From Gemmatimonadaceae bacterium (GTDB lineage Bacteria > Gemmatimonadota > Gemmatimonadetes > Gemmatimonadales > Gemmatimonadaceae): a stretch of 64,000 bases of DNA. Under the pieces are notes generated by a model, which ran no database searches, was not told where the DNA came from, and was given only the letters and a program-made list of their open reading frames with translations. Shown here in pieces: positions 47,047 through 56,119 of this stretch (the stretch's first letter is position 1; the number at the start of each line of letters is the position of its first letter). The stretch is from NCBI GenBank assembly GCA_036496605.1, contig DASXKV010000054.1:1-64000 (forward strand). Direction: 5' to 3'. The translations under genes were made by a program, and so were the position numbers.

Positions 47047-48198
47047 TCAGACAGCGAGCAAATCACACAGGCCGTCTCGCTCGCCTAACGCGAGACGAGC
47101 CGCGGCCCGACCACACAAAGCGCCGAGCACGTTGCCCGTGCCCGAGTACGCCCCGGTTGCGATGACGCCCGGCCGCACCTCGTCGAACACCGGCAACCCG
47201 CTATTGGAATACGATACTGTCGCCGCCCAACGATGCGTAATCGCTGCGCGCACACACAGGCGGTTACGCAGGAAATGCTCGAGCTCACCCTGCACGCGCG
47301 CCGACGGCGTCGCGTCGTCCGTCCATTCGTCCTCGCCGCCAACGTCGCGAAATCCACCGAGCAGCAGGCGGCCATCGTCGAGCTGCTGCCAATAGTCGTA
47401 GCCCCACCGCGCATAGACGGGACGGGGCACGGTGATCTCACGAGTCGGCGCAGTGCCAATCATCTGCAAACGGACGGGGCGAACACGCGGGGCGAGCTCG
47501 GGAAGGATATCGGCGAGTCGTCCATCGACAGCGACGATCACCCGATCACAACGCACGCGACACGCACCGGCGGCGACCTCGCCCGACCGAATCTGCGTGA
47601 CTGACGAGTGCTCAAAGAGCCGAGCGCCAGCTTCAGCGACACGACGGGCGATGGACCGACAACGGCGCAGCGGATCGAAAGCGCAGTCCGTGGGAACGAG
47701 CAAGCCGACACCCTCCGGACCGGCGTAGGACTCGCCCGGAAAGCCGTCGGCGCGCAGCGCTGCGAGGTGCTCCGCGCAGTCGCCTTGCTCTTCATCGGAT
47801 GGCGCAATACGCAGCGACCCGGTTCGTCGAACGTTCTCCGGCATCTCGCTCGCCATCGCTTCGATCTGCTCGACAGTGAGCTCGTACAATCGACGCGCCC
47901 GCTCGCGGCCGAATTGCCTCACCGCGTCGTGATAAAAGTCCGCTGTACCGGCGAGGAGGAAGCCACCGTTGCGGCCCGCCGCGCCCGATCCGACCGCGCC
48001 CGCGTCGACGCCGACGACGCGCTCGGGCGAGGTACCCGCGGCAATGAGCTCGGCGATGCACGCGAGCCCCGATCCGCCGAGACCGATGACGCATACGTCA
48101 GCGTCGATCGTCGTCGTAAGGCGCGCGAAGCTCGGTGCGCTCGACACGGCTTCGCTTCCCCACACGGGCATGTTGTCAGTTCGCACGTCCATCGCCAT
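47047..48198 (-). CDS. FAD-dependent oxidoreductase (DAO family)
   Basis: 383 residues from the ATG at 48198. The FAD-binding Rossmann motif is DADVCVIGLGGSGLACIAEL, followed by GAAGRNGGFLLAG, which is typical of gamma-glutamylputrescine or glycine-oxidase-like enzymes. The C-terminal part has WAATVSYSNSGLPVFDEV and ATGAYSGTGNVLGALCGRAA, the second FAD-contact region. The substrate is likely an amine or amino acid. Divergent from the MacB-like permease gene at 48296; the 97-bp gap (48199-48295) holds both promoters. Confidence 0.88.
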   Translation of the reverse strand: MAMDVRTDNMPVWGSEAVSSAPSFARLTTTIDADVCVIGLGGSGLACIAELIAAGTSPERVVGVDAGAVGSGAAGRNGGFLLAGTADFYHDAVRQFGRERARRLYELTVEQIEAMASEMPENVRRTGSLRIAPSDEEQGDCAEHLAALRADGFPGESYAGPEGVGLLVPTDCAFDPLRRCRSIARRVAEAGARLFEHSSVTQIRSGEVAAGACRVRCDRVIVAVDGRLADILPELAPRVRPVRLQMIGTAPTREITVPRPVYARWGYDYWQQLDDGRLLLGGFRDVGGEDEWTDDATPSARVQGELEHFLRNRLCVRAAITHRWAATVSYSNSGLPVFDEVRPGVIATGAYSGTGNVLGALCGRAAARLALGERDGLCDLLAV

Positions 48199-48295
48199 GG
48201 ACGAAATATGTCGAAGTGAAAGCCCTCTGAAACCCCGTTTCGAGGGCTGGCGTAAGCCGGAAGAACGAAGGTTCCACCCTTTTCTCCAGCGAGTC

Positions 48296-50710
48296 ATGTC
48301 CGTCATCGCCCGCGACATCCGCTTCGGCAGCCGCTCCCTGCGCAAACATCTCGGCCTCAGCGCCATTGCCGTGTTCGCGCTCACGCTCGGCATCGGTCTC
48401 ACGACGACGATGTTCAGCATCGTCTATAGTGTGATGATGCACGGCCTGCCTTACCGCGATGCCGATCGCATCGTCTCCGTGTTCGAGCAGAATCTCGCGC
48501 AGCATGCGCAGCGAATGGATATGTCCGTGCACGATTACGCGGACTTTCGCAGCCAGCAGCGCAGCTTCTCCGAGATTGGCGCCTTCTACTCGGGAACGGT
48601 GAACGTGAGCGGCACGGAGAAAGCCGAGCGGTACATGGGAACGTGGACCACCGCGTCGATGTTCGAGATTGCGGGCGTGGCGCCCCTGCTTGGCCGAACC
48701 TTCCGAGCGGGTGAGGACACGCCCGGTGCCGATCACGTGGTCATACTGAGTTTTGCAACGTGGAAGAACCGATTCGCGGGGGACGCGAACGTCATCGGAA
48801 AGACGCTCCGCGCCAACGGATTGCCCTACACCATCGTCGGCGTGATGCCGGATCGCTACGGTTTTCCGGACGACGGCGCGCTCTGGCTTCCCTTGCAGCT
48901 CGATCCGCTCGCGCTGAAGCGGGGCGACGGGCAGCATCTGCAGATCGTAGCGAAGCTCAAGCCGGGCGTATCGATCGATGTCGCCAATACTGACGCGAAC
49001 GCCATCGCGCGGCGCATCGCGGTCGAGCACAAGGAGCTCAACGAGGGCGTGAGCGCCAGCGTGATGAAATTCATCGATGGTCAGCTTGGACCGGAACCGC
49101 GTCAACTGCTCCTCACCATGCTCGGCGCGGTGTTTTTCGTGCTCCTGATTGCGTGCGCGAACGTTGCCAATTTGCTGCTCGACCGAGCGGCCCACCGCAC
49201 CAAGGAAGTTGGGATTCGCACGGCGCTGGGGGCCTCACGAGCAGCCGTCGTGAGGCAATTCCTCACCGAGGCGTTCGTGCTTGCCGTCGTCGGCACTGGG
49301 TTCGGCATCGCCGCCGCGTATTTCGGCGTGCGTACGTTCAACCGTGCGATCGCGGGCACAGAGCCTCCGTTCTGGCTCGACATCCGGCTGTATCCGCCCG
49401 TGCTGCTCTTCGCGATTGGCACGTCGGTGCTGGCGACGTTCGCGTCGGGACTCTTACCGGCACTGCAGGCCTCGCGTACGGACATCGGCGAAATCCTGAA
49501 GGACGACTCCCGCGGCGCGTCGAGCTTCCGAATCGGCCGGTTGAGCCGCGCGCTCGTCGTGTTCGAGATTGCGCTCTCGTGCGCCCTGCTCGTCGCGGCG
49601 GGGTTGATGATCAAGAGTGTTACGAAGATACGCAACATCGAGCCTGGCTTCACGACGAAGAACATCTTCACCGCGCGCGTCGGCTTTCCCGATGCCTATA
49701 CCGATACGATCGGCCAGCGCCAGTTCTTCGAGCAGCTCGAGTCGCGCCTAACGAGCATACCCGGCGTCGACGGTGTGGCCTTGACGAACGAGCTGCCAGG
49801 GCTCGGCATGGGCAGCGGCAATTTCGCGATCGAGGGCGCGAGTTACACGAAGGATGCCGACTATCCGCGCGCCGGGTCGTACGCGGTGACGGCCGGGTTC
49901 TTCCCAACGTTCGGTATGGCTGCCGTGCGAGGACGGAGCTTCACGTCCGCCGACCGGCGCGACGCACTGCCAACGGCAATCGTGAATCAGGCGTTCGTCG
50001 CAAAGTACTTCCCGGGAGGCGATCCCATCGGTCGTCGAATCCGGCTCGGCGCGTCGCGCAGCACCGATACATGGATGACGATCGTCGGAGTCGTGCCGAA
50101 CACGTACTCGGGCAACCCCGACCAGATGCGTCCGCCGTTCATCTTCATGCCGGTGTCACAGCACCCTAACCGCTTCCTGAGCATGGCGGTGCGGACCGCA
50201 GCGGCACCGATGGCGATCACGCCGCAAGTGCGCGACGTCGTCGGCTCGATCAATCGTGACATTCCGATCTACTACGTGTATTCGATGACGGAGGCGATCA
50301 CGCGCAATCTCTGGTTCGTTCGTGTGTTCGGCACGATGTTCATGATTTTCGGTGCGATCGCGCTGTTCCTGGCAGGCGTTGGTCTCTACGCCGTGATGGC
50401 GTTCTCGGTCGGACGTCGCACGCGCGAGGTCGGGATTCGCATGGCACTCGGCGCGAAGGCAGCGGATGTCGTCGGAATGGTGATGCGCCAGGGCCTCTGG
50501 CAGCTCGGCGCTGGCATGGCCGCCGGCTTGACACTCGCGTTAGGCGTCGCCCAGCTGATGAAGGTCGTGCTCTTCGACGTGCAGCCGCGCGATCCGGCGA
50601 TCTTCGGGCTGGTGGTGGCGGTGTTGTCGATCGCGGGACTGCTGGCGTGCTTGATCCCGGCGCAGCGCGCGACTCGTGTCGATCCGCTCGTGGCGCTCAG
50701 GAGTGAGTAG
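48296..50710 (+). CDS. MacB-like ABC-transporter permease
   Basis: 804 residues from the ATG at 48296 (MSVIARDIRFGSRSLRKHLG). Two MacB periplasmic-core/FtsX modules are visible. A first transmembrane span (LSAIAVFALTLGIGLTTTMF) precedes a large periplasmic domain. Permease spans follow (LLTMLGAVFFVLLIACANVA, AFVLAVVGTGFGIAAAYFGV), then a second core and C-terminal spans. NLLLDRAAHRTKEVGIRTAL and RTREVGIRMALGAKAADVVG are the cytoplasmic coupling segments. No ATPase gene is adjacent, so it may use an unlinked one. Confidence 0.9.
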   Translation: MSVIARDIRFGSRSLRKHLGLSAIAVFALTLGIGLTTTMFSIVYSVMMHGLPYRDADRIVSVFEQNLAQHAQRMDMSVHDYADFRSQQRSFSEIGAFYSGTVNVSGTEKAERYMGTWTTASMFEIAGVAPLLGRTFRAGEDTPGADHVVILSFATWKNRFAGDANVIGKTLRANGLPYTIVGVMPDRYGFPDDGALWLPLQLDPLALKRGDGQHLQIVAKLKPGVSIDVANTDANAIARRIAVEHKELNEGVSASVMKFIDGQLGPEPRQLLLTMLGAVFFVLLIACANVANLLLDRAAHRTKEVGIRTALGASRAAVVRQFLTEAFVLAVVGTGFGIAAAYFGVRTFNRAIAGTEPPFWLDIRLYPPVLLFAIGTSVLATFASGLLPALQASRTDIGEILKDDSRGASSFRIGRLSRALVVFEIALSCALLVAAGLMIKSVTKIRNIEPGFTTKNIFTARVGFPDAYTDTIGQRQFFEQLESRLTSIPGVDGVALTNELPGLGMGSGNFAIEGASYTKDADYPRAGSYAVTAGFFPTFGMAAVRGRSFTSADRRDALPTAIVNQAFVAKYFPGGDPIGRRIRLGASRSTDTWMTIVGVVPNTYSGNPDQMRPPFIFMPVSQHPNRFLSMAVRTAAAPMAITPQVRDVVGSINRDIPIYYVYSMTEAITRNLWFVRVFGTMFMIFGAIALFLAGVGLYAVMAFSVGRRTREVGIRMALGAKAADVVGMVMRQGLWQLGAGMAAGLTLALGVAQLMKVVLFDVQPRDPAIFGLVVAVLSIAGLLACLIPAQRATRVDPLVALRSE

Positions 50711-50722
50711 TCCTGTGGCAGG

Positions 50723-51328
50723 CTAGCGTCCGGCGCGCGCGCCCGGGTCACTCGCGGGCAGGCCGCCCCGCGCGCGAACGCCGGCTCGCTCGGCCGTTTC
50801 GATGCGTTGCTCGCCGAGGCGCCGTTGCAGCGCGGCAAGCGTGACGCCGAGGATGAAGAAGCTGATCACCTGATCGATCAGGTTCCCGATCGTCCACGCT
50901 GTCGCGTAGTTCCACCAGATACCATTTGCGACGTCGATCATGCCCATGAAGGCAAGAGCCAGGGCGCCGAATGTCGCACCCGTTCGAACAATACTCTGCG
51001 CGGCGAGGCGATCCATCAGTACCGCGAGAATGAGCACCACGCCGACGTCGAGCACCAACTGCTTCGCCATCATCGAGACGAACTGCTGGCGCTTGTCGGT
51101 GTAGTCGCCGGCGATCTCCACGGCGGCAAACACACCGTAGGCGGAGAAGTACATGCCGTTCTGCGGCGCAAGCGCACGAATGCTCTTCGCGGCGACGGCC
51201 ATGCTGTCGGTGGGAAATGGTCGCAGGCCCTTTTCGGGCAGCCCGAGGGCGGCGTGCGAGACCGCTTGCCACGCGAACAGCACAAGAGCGCCGACGAGTG
51301 TACCGATGACAAGGAAACGTGAGCGCAT
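50723..51328 (-). CDS. Membrane protein of unknown function
   Basis: 201 residues from the ATG at 51328. An N-terminal span (RFLVIGTLVGALVLFAWQAV) precedes a soluble stretch (GLRPFPTDSMAVAAKSIRAL), then three more hydrophobic segments (VLDVGVVLILAVLMDRLAA, GATFGALALAFMGMIDVANG, IDQVISFFILGVTLAALQRR). No family is recognised. It is convergent with the MacB-like gene and divergent from padR. Confidence 0.68.
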   Translation of the reverse strand: MRSRFLVIGTLVGALVLFAWQAVSHAALGLPEKGLRPFPTDSMAVAAKSIRALAPQNGMYFSAYGVFAAVEIAGDYTDKRQQFVSMMAKQLVLDVGVVLILAVLMDRLAAQSIVRTGATFGALALAFMGMIDVANGIWWNYATAWTIGNLIDQVISFFILGVTLAALQRRLGEQRIETAERAGVRARGGLPASDPGARAGR

Positions 51329-51435
51329 ACGAGCCCCGGGTTGGGTGGAGGACCGCCCAGATAGTGCGCAGTGCCGTGTCGTCGCGAAAGGGCGAAGGAG
51401 ACCAGTCAACCATTTTCGGGGTCGTGACGTCTAAG

Positions 51436-51450
51436 CCTAAGAACCTTAGG
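51436..51450. promoter_or_regulatory. Palindrome upstream of padR (candidate operator)
   Basis: CCTAAG-AAC-CTTAGG (51436-51441 and 51445-51450) is a perfect 6-bp dyad with a 3-bp spacer. It lies between the divergent membrane-protein gene and padR, about 140 bp before the padR start. It could bind PadR or another dimeric regulator. Confidence 0.4.
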
Positions 51451-51471
51451 TTGACGGGTGCAGGCTGGTAG

Positions 51472-51585
51472 AGGGCAGCGGGTAGAGCGTGGAGGGTGGA
51501 CGGCCCACTGCCGGTAATTCTCCACGCTCTAACCCTCCACCCTCTACCCTCTGCCCGATACCCTCTACCCGCAACCCTCTACGCG
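51472..51585. repeat. Heptad-type intergenic inverted repeat G (padR leader)
   Basis: G-rich units (TAGAGGGCAGCGGGTAGAG) are followed by C-rich heptamers CCCTCCA, CCCTCTA, CCCTCTG, CCCGATA, CCCTCTA, CCCGCAA, CCCTCTA. A perfect 11-bp inverted repeat, TAGAGCGTGGA (51483-51493) against TCCACGCTCTA (51521-51531), marks the hairpin core. Its 3' edge is only about 8 bp from the padR ATG, so it could affect translation of padR. Confidence 0.75.
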
Positions 51586-51592
51586 GCGCGGC

Positions 51593-51937
51593 ATGGCGTC
51601 CATTCCCGACCTCGATCTCTTACGCGGCACGCTCGACCTGCTCGTGCTCAAGACCCTGAGCTGGGGGCCGATGCACGGTCTCGCGGTCCTTCATCAAATC
51701 GAGGACGTCACGGGACAGCGGCTCCAGATCGAGGAAGGCGCTCTGTACCCTGCCCTGCATCGGATGGAACAGCGGGGTTGGCTGGACGCCGAGTGGGGAT
51801 ACACGGAGCGCAATCGTAAGGCAAAGTTTTATTGCCTAACGGCTGTCGGTCGCCGGCGGCTCACCGCCGAACTGCTCAAGTGGTCGCGCTATACGGAAGC
51901 AGTCGGACTGCTGCTCGCTCATGAGGGCGCGCGATGA
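51593..51937 (+). CDS. PadR-family transcriptional regulator
   Basis: 114-residue winged-helix repressor. GTLDLLVLKTLSWGPMHGLA and EEGALYPALHRMEQRGWLDA are the family signature; WGYTERNRKAKFYCLTAVGR forms the wing. PadR proteins bind DNA as dimers and often control the gene next to them. The stop codon overlaps the start of the permease gene by four bases (ATGA), so regulator and permease are made from one message. Confidence 0.93.
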   Translation: MASIPDLDLLRGTLDLLVLKTLSWGPMHGLAVLHQIEDVTGQRLQIEEGALYPALHRMEQRGWLDAEWGYTERNRKAKFYCLTAVGRRRLTAELLKWSRYTEAVGLLLAHEGAR

Positions 51938-54648
51938 AGCGCGATTCCGGGCGCCGACGCGTCTTCCGGATTCCATTCTCGCGGCGCGGGCTCGACCGCG
52001 ACGTCGACGCCGAGCTCCGGTTCCATCTCGAGGGGCGGATCGAGGAGCTGATGGCGATGGGCATGTCACGCGACGAAGCCAGCGTCGAGGCGCGGCAGCG
52101 ATTTGGTGACTTGGATTCGCATCGGCGCGAGCTGCGCGCCATCGATGAGGAGATGCAGAAGATGCGACAACGTCTCGAATTCACGGATACCGTTGGCCGG
52201 GAGTTGAAGTACGCGGTCCGCACCCTCGGTCGAAGCAGAACTTTTGCGGCGATGGCCTTCGTGACGCTCGCGTTAGGCCTCGGCGCGGCGATGGCGATCT
52301 TCACGATTCTCGACGCCGTGGTACTTCGGCCCCTTCCCTACGCGCACGGCGATCGTCTGGTGGCGCTCTCGTCCCCGGTGCCTGGCATCAAAGCGGCACC
52401 CGTGTGGGGACTCGCTCGACACGAGATGTACTACTTCAAACGAGAGAGTCACACGCTCGAGGATCTCGGTATCTACCGGACCGAGCTCGCGACGCTGACG
52501 GGCGACGGCGGCGCGACACAGCCAGAGCGCGCGCCCGCGGCGTATGTGAGCGCGAGTCTGTTCGGCGTCCTCGGTATAGTGCCGGAACGCGGAAGACTAC
52601 TGAATCCGGACGACAATCTGCGAGCGACAGACACCCTCGACGCTGCATTGATGAGCCACGGCCTATGGGAGCGTCGGTACGCCGGCGATACGACGATAGT
52701 GGGAAAGCGAATCGATCTCGACGGCTACCCGGTCACGGTCGTTGGCGTATTGCCGCCGAGCGCGCAGTTACCGGATTACAAGGTCGACTTGTGGCTGCCG
52801 CTCGACATGAATCCGGCTTCGCCGGCGCGCAGCAATCACATCTTCAGCGTGATTGGTCGAATGCGACGGGGAGTGGACATCGCGAACGCGCAACGAGAGC
52901 TCACGGCGCTGACCGCACGGTTCCCGACGGCGTTTCCCAACGTCTACACACCGAAAATGATGGAAGGAACGGGCTTCACAACGCTCGTGAAGTCGCTCCG
53001 CGACGATGTCGTTGGAAGTTTGGTGACCAAGTCGATCTGGATTCTCTTCGCGGCAGTGATCGTGGTACTCCTCATCGCGGCCGCGAATGTCGCCAACCTT
53101 TTTCTCGTTCGCGTGGAGACGCGGCGCCTCGAGGCGGCGGTACGTAGCGCGATCGGCGCGAGTCGCGGCGCTTTGGCGGTACACTCTCTCGCCGAGAGCC
53201 TGGTGCTCACCGGAATGGCCGCGTTAGGCGCGATCGGCGTCGCGTGGGCGGGGCTGCACTTTCTCGTCGCGCTCGCGCCATCCGACCTCCCGCGCCTAGA
53301 CGAAGTTCATCTGGGTTGGACAGGCTTCGCCTTCACCATCGTCTGCGCGCTCGTCGCCGGGATCACTCTCGGGCTTTTGCCCTCGCTCCGCGGTCAGGTC
53401 GACCTGGCCATGCTTCGTGAGGGAGGGCGCGGCTCGACGGGTGCGCCGCGGCGGCTCGCCACGCGCAACATACTCGTCACATCGCAGATGGCACTCGCGC
53501 TCATCTTGCTGACGGCGGCGGGACTTCTCGTCAGAAGCCTGAGAAACCTGCGTGGCGTTCACCCTGGCTTCGACCCGACGAACGTCATGACGATGTCGCT
53601 CTCGTTGCCTAACGGGCGCTATCGCTCGCCCCAGATCGCGAACGCCTTCTTCGAGCAGCTCGCGGCACGCGTTCGCGCACTCCCTGGCGTGCTCTCCGTC
53701 GGTTTCGGCGGCGCCCTGCCGCTCGAGAGCTCCGAGCTCTGCACGGGCGCGGTCGTCGACGTTCCCGGACCCTCGGGCGAACGCAGCGATTGCGTGCAGA
53801 TGATGCAGGTGACCCCCGGTTACTTCGAGACGTTGCGGATTCCGCTCCGCGGCCATGCTCCCGATTGGCCCGAAAATGATCGCGGCGGGGCGAGCGCCGT
53901 GGTCAGCGAAGCTTTCGCGAATCGATTCTGGCCTAACGAGGACGCGATCAATCGTGGCGTCAAGTGCTGCAACGGGATGCCGCCGTTCTATCGCATCTCG
54001 GGCGTTACGGGACCCGTACGGACGCACGGACTCGACCGATCCCCTGGGCAAGTCGTGTACTTCCCGATGATTCCTTTCGCCAGGAATCCCGGCATCGAAG
54101 GCCTTCCGCTGTTCATGCGATTGGTCGTACGGACGGCAGCTGGCATGTCGAACAGTGTGCTGCCGGCTATTCGCCGTGCCGTGAATGAGATCGATCCGCA
54201 GGTTCCGATCAGCGACATCGCGCCGATGGAGCAGTTGCTTGCCCAATCGCTGGCGCGGCGCTCGTTCACGATGATGCTCCTTGCAGCCGCCGCCGCGCTG
54301 GCCCTCGTGCTGAGCGCCGTGGGCATCTACGGCGTCATCTCGTACGTCGTCGCGCAGCGGCGCAGCGAGATCGGCATCCGCATGGCGCTCGGGGCGCGCG
54401 CCGAGGACGTGCGGGGGATGGTCGTCAGGCAATCGCTCGTGCTGGCGGGCATCGGCGTGTTGATTGGACTCGCCTGTGCGTTGGCGACGACGCGCGTGCT
54501 GGGTGCGCTGCTTTTCGGCGTCAGCCCGAACGACCCGCTGGTCCTGATCTGCGCGACGCTGCTGCTGGTGATACTTGCAACGGTTGCGAGCTACGCCCCC
54601 GCCGTGCGCGCGTCACGTGTCGATCCCGTGGAAGCGCTTCGAGGTTGA
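51934..54648 (+). CDS. MacB-like ABC permease, PadR-linked (ADOP type)
   Basis: 904 residues. An N-terminal helical region (DVDAELRFHLEGRIEELMAM, EASVEARQRFGDLDSHRREL) is characteristic of the acidobacterial-type permeases linked to PadR. It is followed by two MacB-core/FtsX modules with spans such as TFAAMAFVTLALGLGAAMAI, IWILFAAVIVVLLIAAANVA and RSFTMMLLAAAAALALVLSA. No ATPase gene is present. The substrate is unknown. Five CCTAACG/CGTTAGG motifs occur within padR and this gene. Confidence 0.92.
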   Translation: MKRDSGRRRVFRIPFSRRGLDRDVDAELRFHLEGRIEELMAMGMSRDEASVEARQRFGDLDSHRRELRAIDEEMQKMRQRLEFTDTVGRELKYAVRTLGRSRTFAAMAFVTLALGLGAAMAIFTILDAVVLRPLPYAHGDRLVALSSPVPGIKAAPVWGLARHEMYYFKRESHTLEDLGIYRTELATLTGDGGATQPERAPAAYVSASLFGVLGIVPERGRLLNPDDNLRATDTLDAALMSHGLWERRYAGDTTIVGKRIDLDGYPVTVVGVLPPSAQLPDYKVDLWLPLDMNPASPARSNHIFSVIGRMRRGVDIANAQRELTALTARFPTAFPNVYTPKMMEGTGFTTLVKSLRDDVVGSLVTKSIWILFAAVIVVLLIAAANVANLFLVRVETRRLEAAVRSAIGASRGALAVHSLAESLVLTGMAALGAIGVAWAGLHFLVALAPSDLPRLDEVHLGWTGFAFTIVCALVAGITLGLLPSLRGQVDLAMLREGGRGSTGAPRRLATRNILVTSQMALALILLTAAGLLVRSLRNLRGVHPGFDPTNVMTMSLSLPNGRYRSPQIANAFFEQLAARVRALPGVLSVGFGGALPLESSELCTGAVVDVPGPSGERSDCVQMMQVTPGYFETLRIPLRGHAPDWPENDRGGASAVVSEAFANRFWPNEDAINRGVKCCNGMPPFYRISGVTGPVRTHGLDRSPGQVVYFPMIPFARNPGIEGLPLFMRLVVRTAAGMSNSVLPAIRRAVNEIDPQVPISDIAPMEQLLAQSLARRSFTMMLLAAAAALALVLSAVGIYGVISYVVAQRRSEIGIRMALGARAEDVRGMVVRQSLVLAGIGVLIGLACALATTRVLGALLFGVSPNDPLVLICATLLLVILATVASYAPAVRASRVDPVEALRG

Positions 54649-54651
54649 GCG

Positions 54652-54708
54652 CGGACGAGAAGAGCGCAAACGATTTTTTTCAAAGAGTCGTCAACGACTT
54701 CTCGTCCG
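54652..54708. terminator. Long-loop inverted repeat after the permease gene
   Basis: CGGACGAGAAG (54652-54662) pairs with CTTCTCGTCCG (54698-54708), an 11-bp perfect stem; the loop contains TTTTTTT and a smaller AGTCGT/ACGACT dyad. It directly follows the stop at 54648 and probably ends the permease transcript, though no T-run follows the stem. The rest of 54709-54833 holds nothing I recognise. Confidence 0.45.
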
Positions 54709-54833
54709 GCAGTGTCCGCGCTTGTCCGGCCTTGTCTGTGTTAAGATGGTTGATCGTCGCTGCCGCGAGGAACTCGCGATTGTCTCGATCTGGAAGAGCA
54801 GATCCTCATCCCTCGCCCCTCCCCGGTTGAGTG

Positions 54834-55391
54834 TTACGCCTGCTTCACCAACTCGACCTCTATCGACATCTTGATGTCGTCGCCGAGCACCCAGCCGCCG
54901 GCATCGAGCGCCTGATTCCAGTGCAAGCCAAACTCCTTGCGGTTGATCTTGCCGTTCGCGGCGAAGCCCATGCGCTCCCCGCCCCACGGATCACGGCCCC
55001 GCCCCTGGAACTCGGCGTCGAACGTGACTTCGCGCGTGTTCCCACGAATCGTTAGGTCCCCGATGAGCTTGAACTCGCCCTGGAGGTCGCCATCGATACG
55101 CTTGCTTTTGAACGTCATCGTGGGGTGATGCTCGGCGTCGAAGAAGTCGGGTGAGCGGAGGTGATTGTCGCGCTGCTCGTTCTGCGTCGTGATCGTCGCG
55201 ATCGGGATCTCGATCTCGACCCGCGATTGCTTTGGCTCGGATTCGTCGTAGCGGATTGCGCCTTTCACGTCTGCGAAACGGCCCTTCACGGTGGAGATCA
55301 TCAGATGCTTGACCGCGAACTCGACCAGTGAGTGCGTCGGATCGATCGTCCACGTGGTGACGCCGGTGGCGGGCGTGGCAGTAGTAGTCAT
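54834..55391 (-). CDS. YceI-family lipocalin-like protein
   Basis: 185-residue protein of the YceI family, a lipocalin-like barrel that binds isoprenoid or other amphiphilic ligands. Family features: TTWTIDPTHSLVEFAVKHLM near the N-terminus, KGRFADVKGAIRYDE, DNHLRSPDFFDAEHHPTMTF, KLIGDLTIRGNTREVTFDAE. There is no signal peptide, so it is likely cytoplasmic. A strong promoter with an operator-like palindrome lies upstream, shared with the divergent HxlR-type regulator, which therefore probably controls it. Confidence 0.93.
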   Translation of the reverse strand: MTTTATPATGVTTWTIDPTHSLVEFAVKHLMISTVKGRFADVKGAIRYDESEPKQSRVEIEIPIATITTQNEQRDNHLRSPDFFDAEHHPTMTFKSKRIDGDLQGEFKLIGDLTIRGNTREVTFDAEFQGRGRDPWGGERMGFAANGKINRKEFGLHWNQALDAGGWVLGDDIKMSIEVELVKQA

Positions 55392-55453
55392 TGAAGGAGT
55401 CCTCTCAGGCGATGAAATGGTGTTGCACCAGCAATGCTTATGTATGGTGAGAG

Positions 55454-55482
55454 ACTATACTTTGGTAAGTTACTCTTGTCAA
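55454..55482 (-). promoter_or_regulatory. Consensus sigma-70-type promoter of the yceI gene
   Basis: On the minus strand TTGACA (55477-55482) is followed after exactly 17 nt by TATAGT (55454-55459), near-perfect -35 and -10 boxes. Such a match is rare in this GC-rich DNA. The start of the YceI coding region is about 63 bp downstream. Confidence 0.8.
55465..55473. promoter_or_regulatory. Palindrome within the yceI promoter spacer (candidate HxlR operator)
   Basis: GTAAGTTAC is a perfect palindrome around a central base, lying between the -10 and -35 boxes of the yceI promoter. A second dyad, ACTT-N4-AAGT (55459-55470), overlaps it, and CTTGTCAAG (55475-55483) covers the -35 box. Binding of the adjacent HxlR-type protein here would block the polymerase. 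Confidence 0.6.
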
Positions 55483-55510
55483 GTGACCAACCCGCCATAG
55501 ATTTGTGGGC

Positions 55511-55945
55511 ATGTCCGATGCCGTCAACCTCTGTCCCCGGTTTCACGTAGCCGTCGAGCTCATCGGCGGGCGCTGGACGGGCGCAATCATCAGCTGTCTA
55601 CTTGGCGGTCGCGCGCGCTACAACGGGCTCCGGGCGGCGATCCCCGAGATCAGCGACCGGATGCTCTCCGAGCGTCTGCGGGCGCTCGAGTGCGAAGGGC
55701 TGCTGACTCGGACGGTCGTTCCCGAGTCGCCGGTGCGAGTTGAGTACGAGCTCACGGCGAAAGGCCGCGCCTTGCAGGACTCGCTCGACGCGATCGGGAA
55801 ATGGGCGACACGGTGGATTGGCGAGGCCGACCTGAACCGCGCAGCGGGCACCAAGCCGCCCGCACCGCGAGAGCGCGCCCCGGAACGAAGCCGGGCCGCG
55901 GCGAGCAAACGCACCACTCGGCCCAAGGCCGCCAAGCGCCGCTGA
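55511..55945 (+). CDS. HxlR-family helix-turn-helix regulator
   Basis: 144 residues from the ATG at 55511; a GTG at 55505 is also in frame. The HxlR signature is CPRFHVAVELIGGRWTGAII near the N-terminus, with ARYNGLRAAIPEISDRMLSE and LRALECEGLLTRTVVPESPV followed by RVEYELTAKG. One conserved Cys precedes PRF, as in redox- or aldehyde-sensing members. The C-terminal 35 residues are Arg/Ala/Pro-rich and basic, an extension beyond the typical family length. Divergent from yceI, which it likely represses. Confidence 0.9.
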   Translation: MSDAVNLCPRFHVAVELIGGRWTGAIISCLLGGRARYNGLRAAIPEISDRMLSERLRALECEGLLTRTVVPESPVRVEYELTAKGRALQDSLDAIGKWATRWIGEADLNRAAGTKPPAPRERAPERSRAAASKRTTRPKAAKRR

Positions 55946-56119
55946 CCGCGTGCGGCCCGACCAGGCCGCACCGATAAGTGTCCTTTGCGCTGCTTGACGG
56001 CACCCCAGGTCGCACGCATGCTAGGGGGTCACCCGACGACCGCCAGCGGCGGCCGCCACGACCACACCGAACTGAGGCCACGTCGCGTCGCGGCGCTCGA
56101 GTCTCGAGGAGCGAGTGGA

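Noticed and set aside
53296..54432. A 378-codon open frame on the minus strand
   Set aside because: Antisense to the PadR-linked permease, which shows clear membrane spans and motifs.
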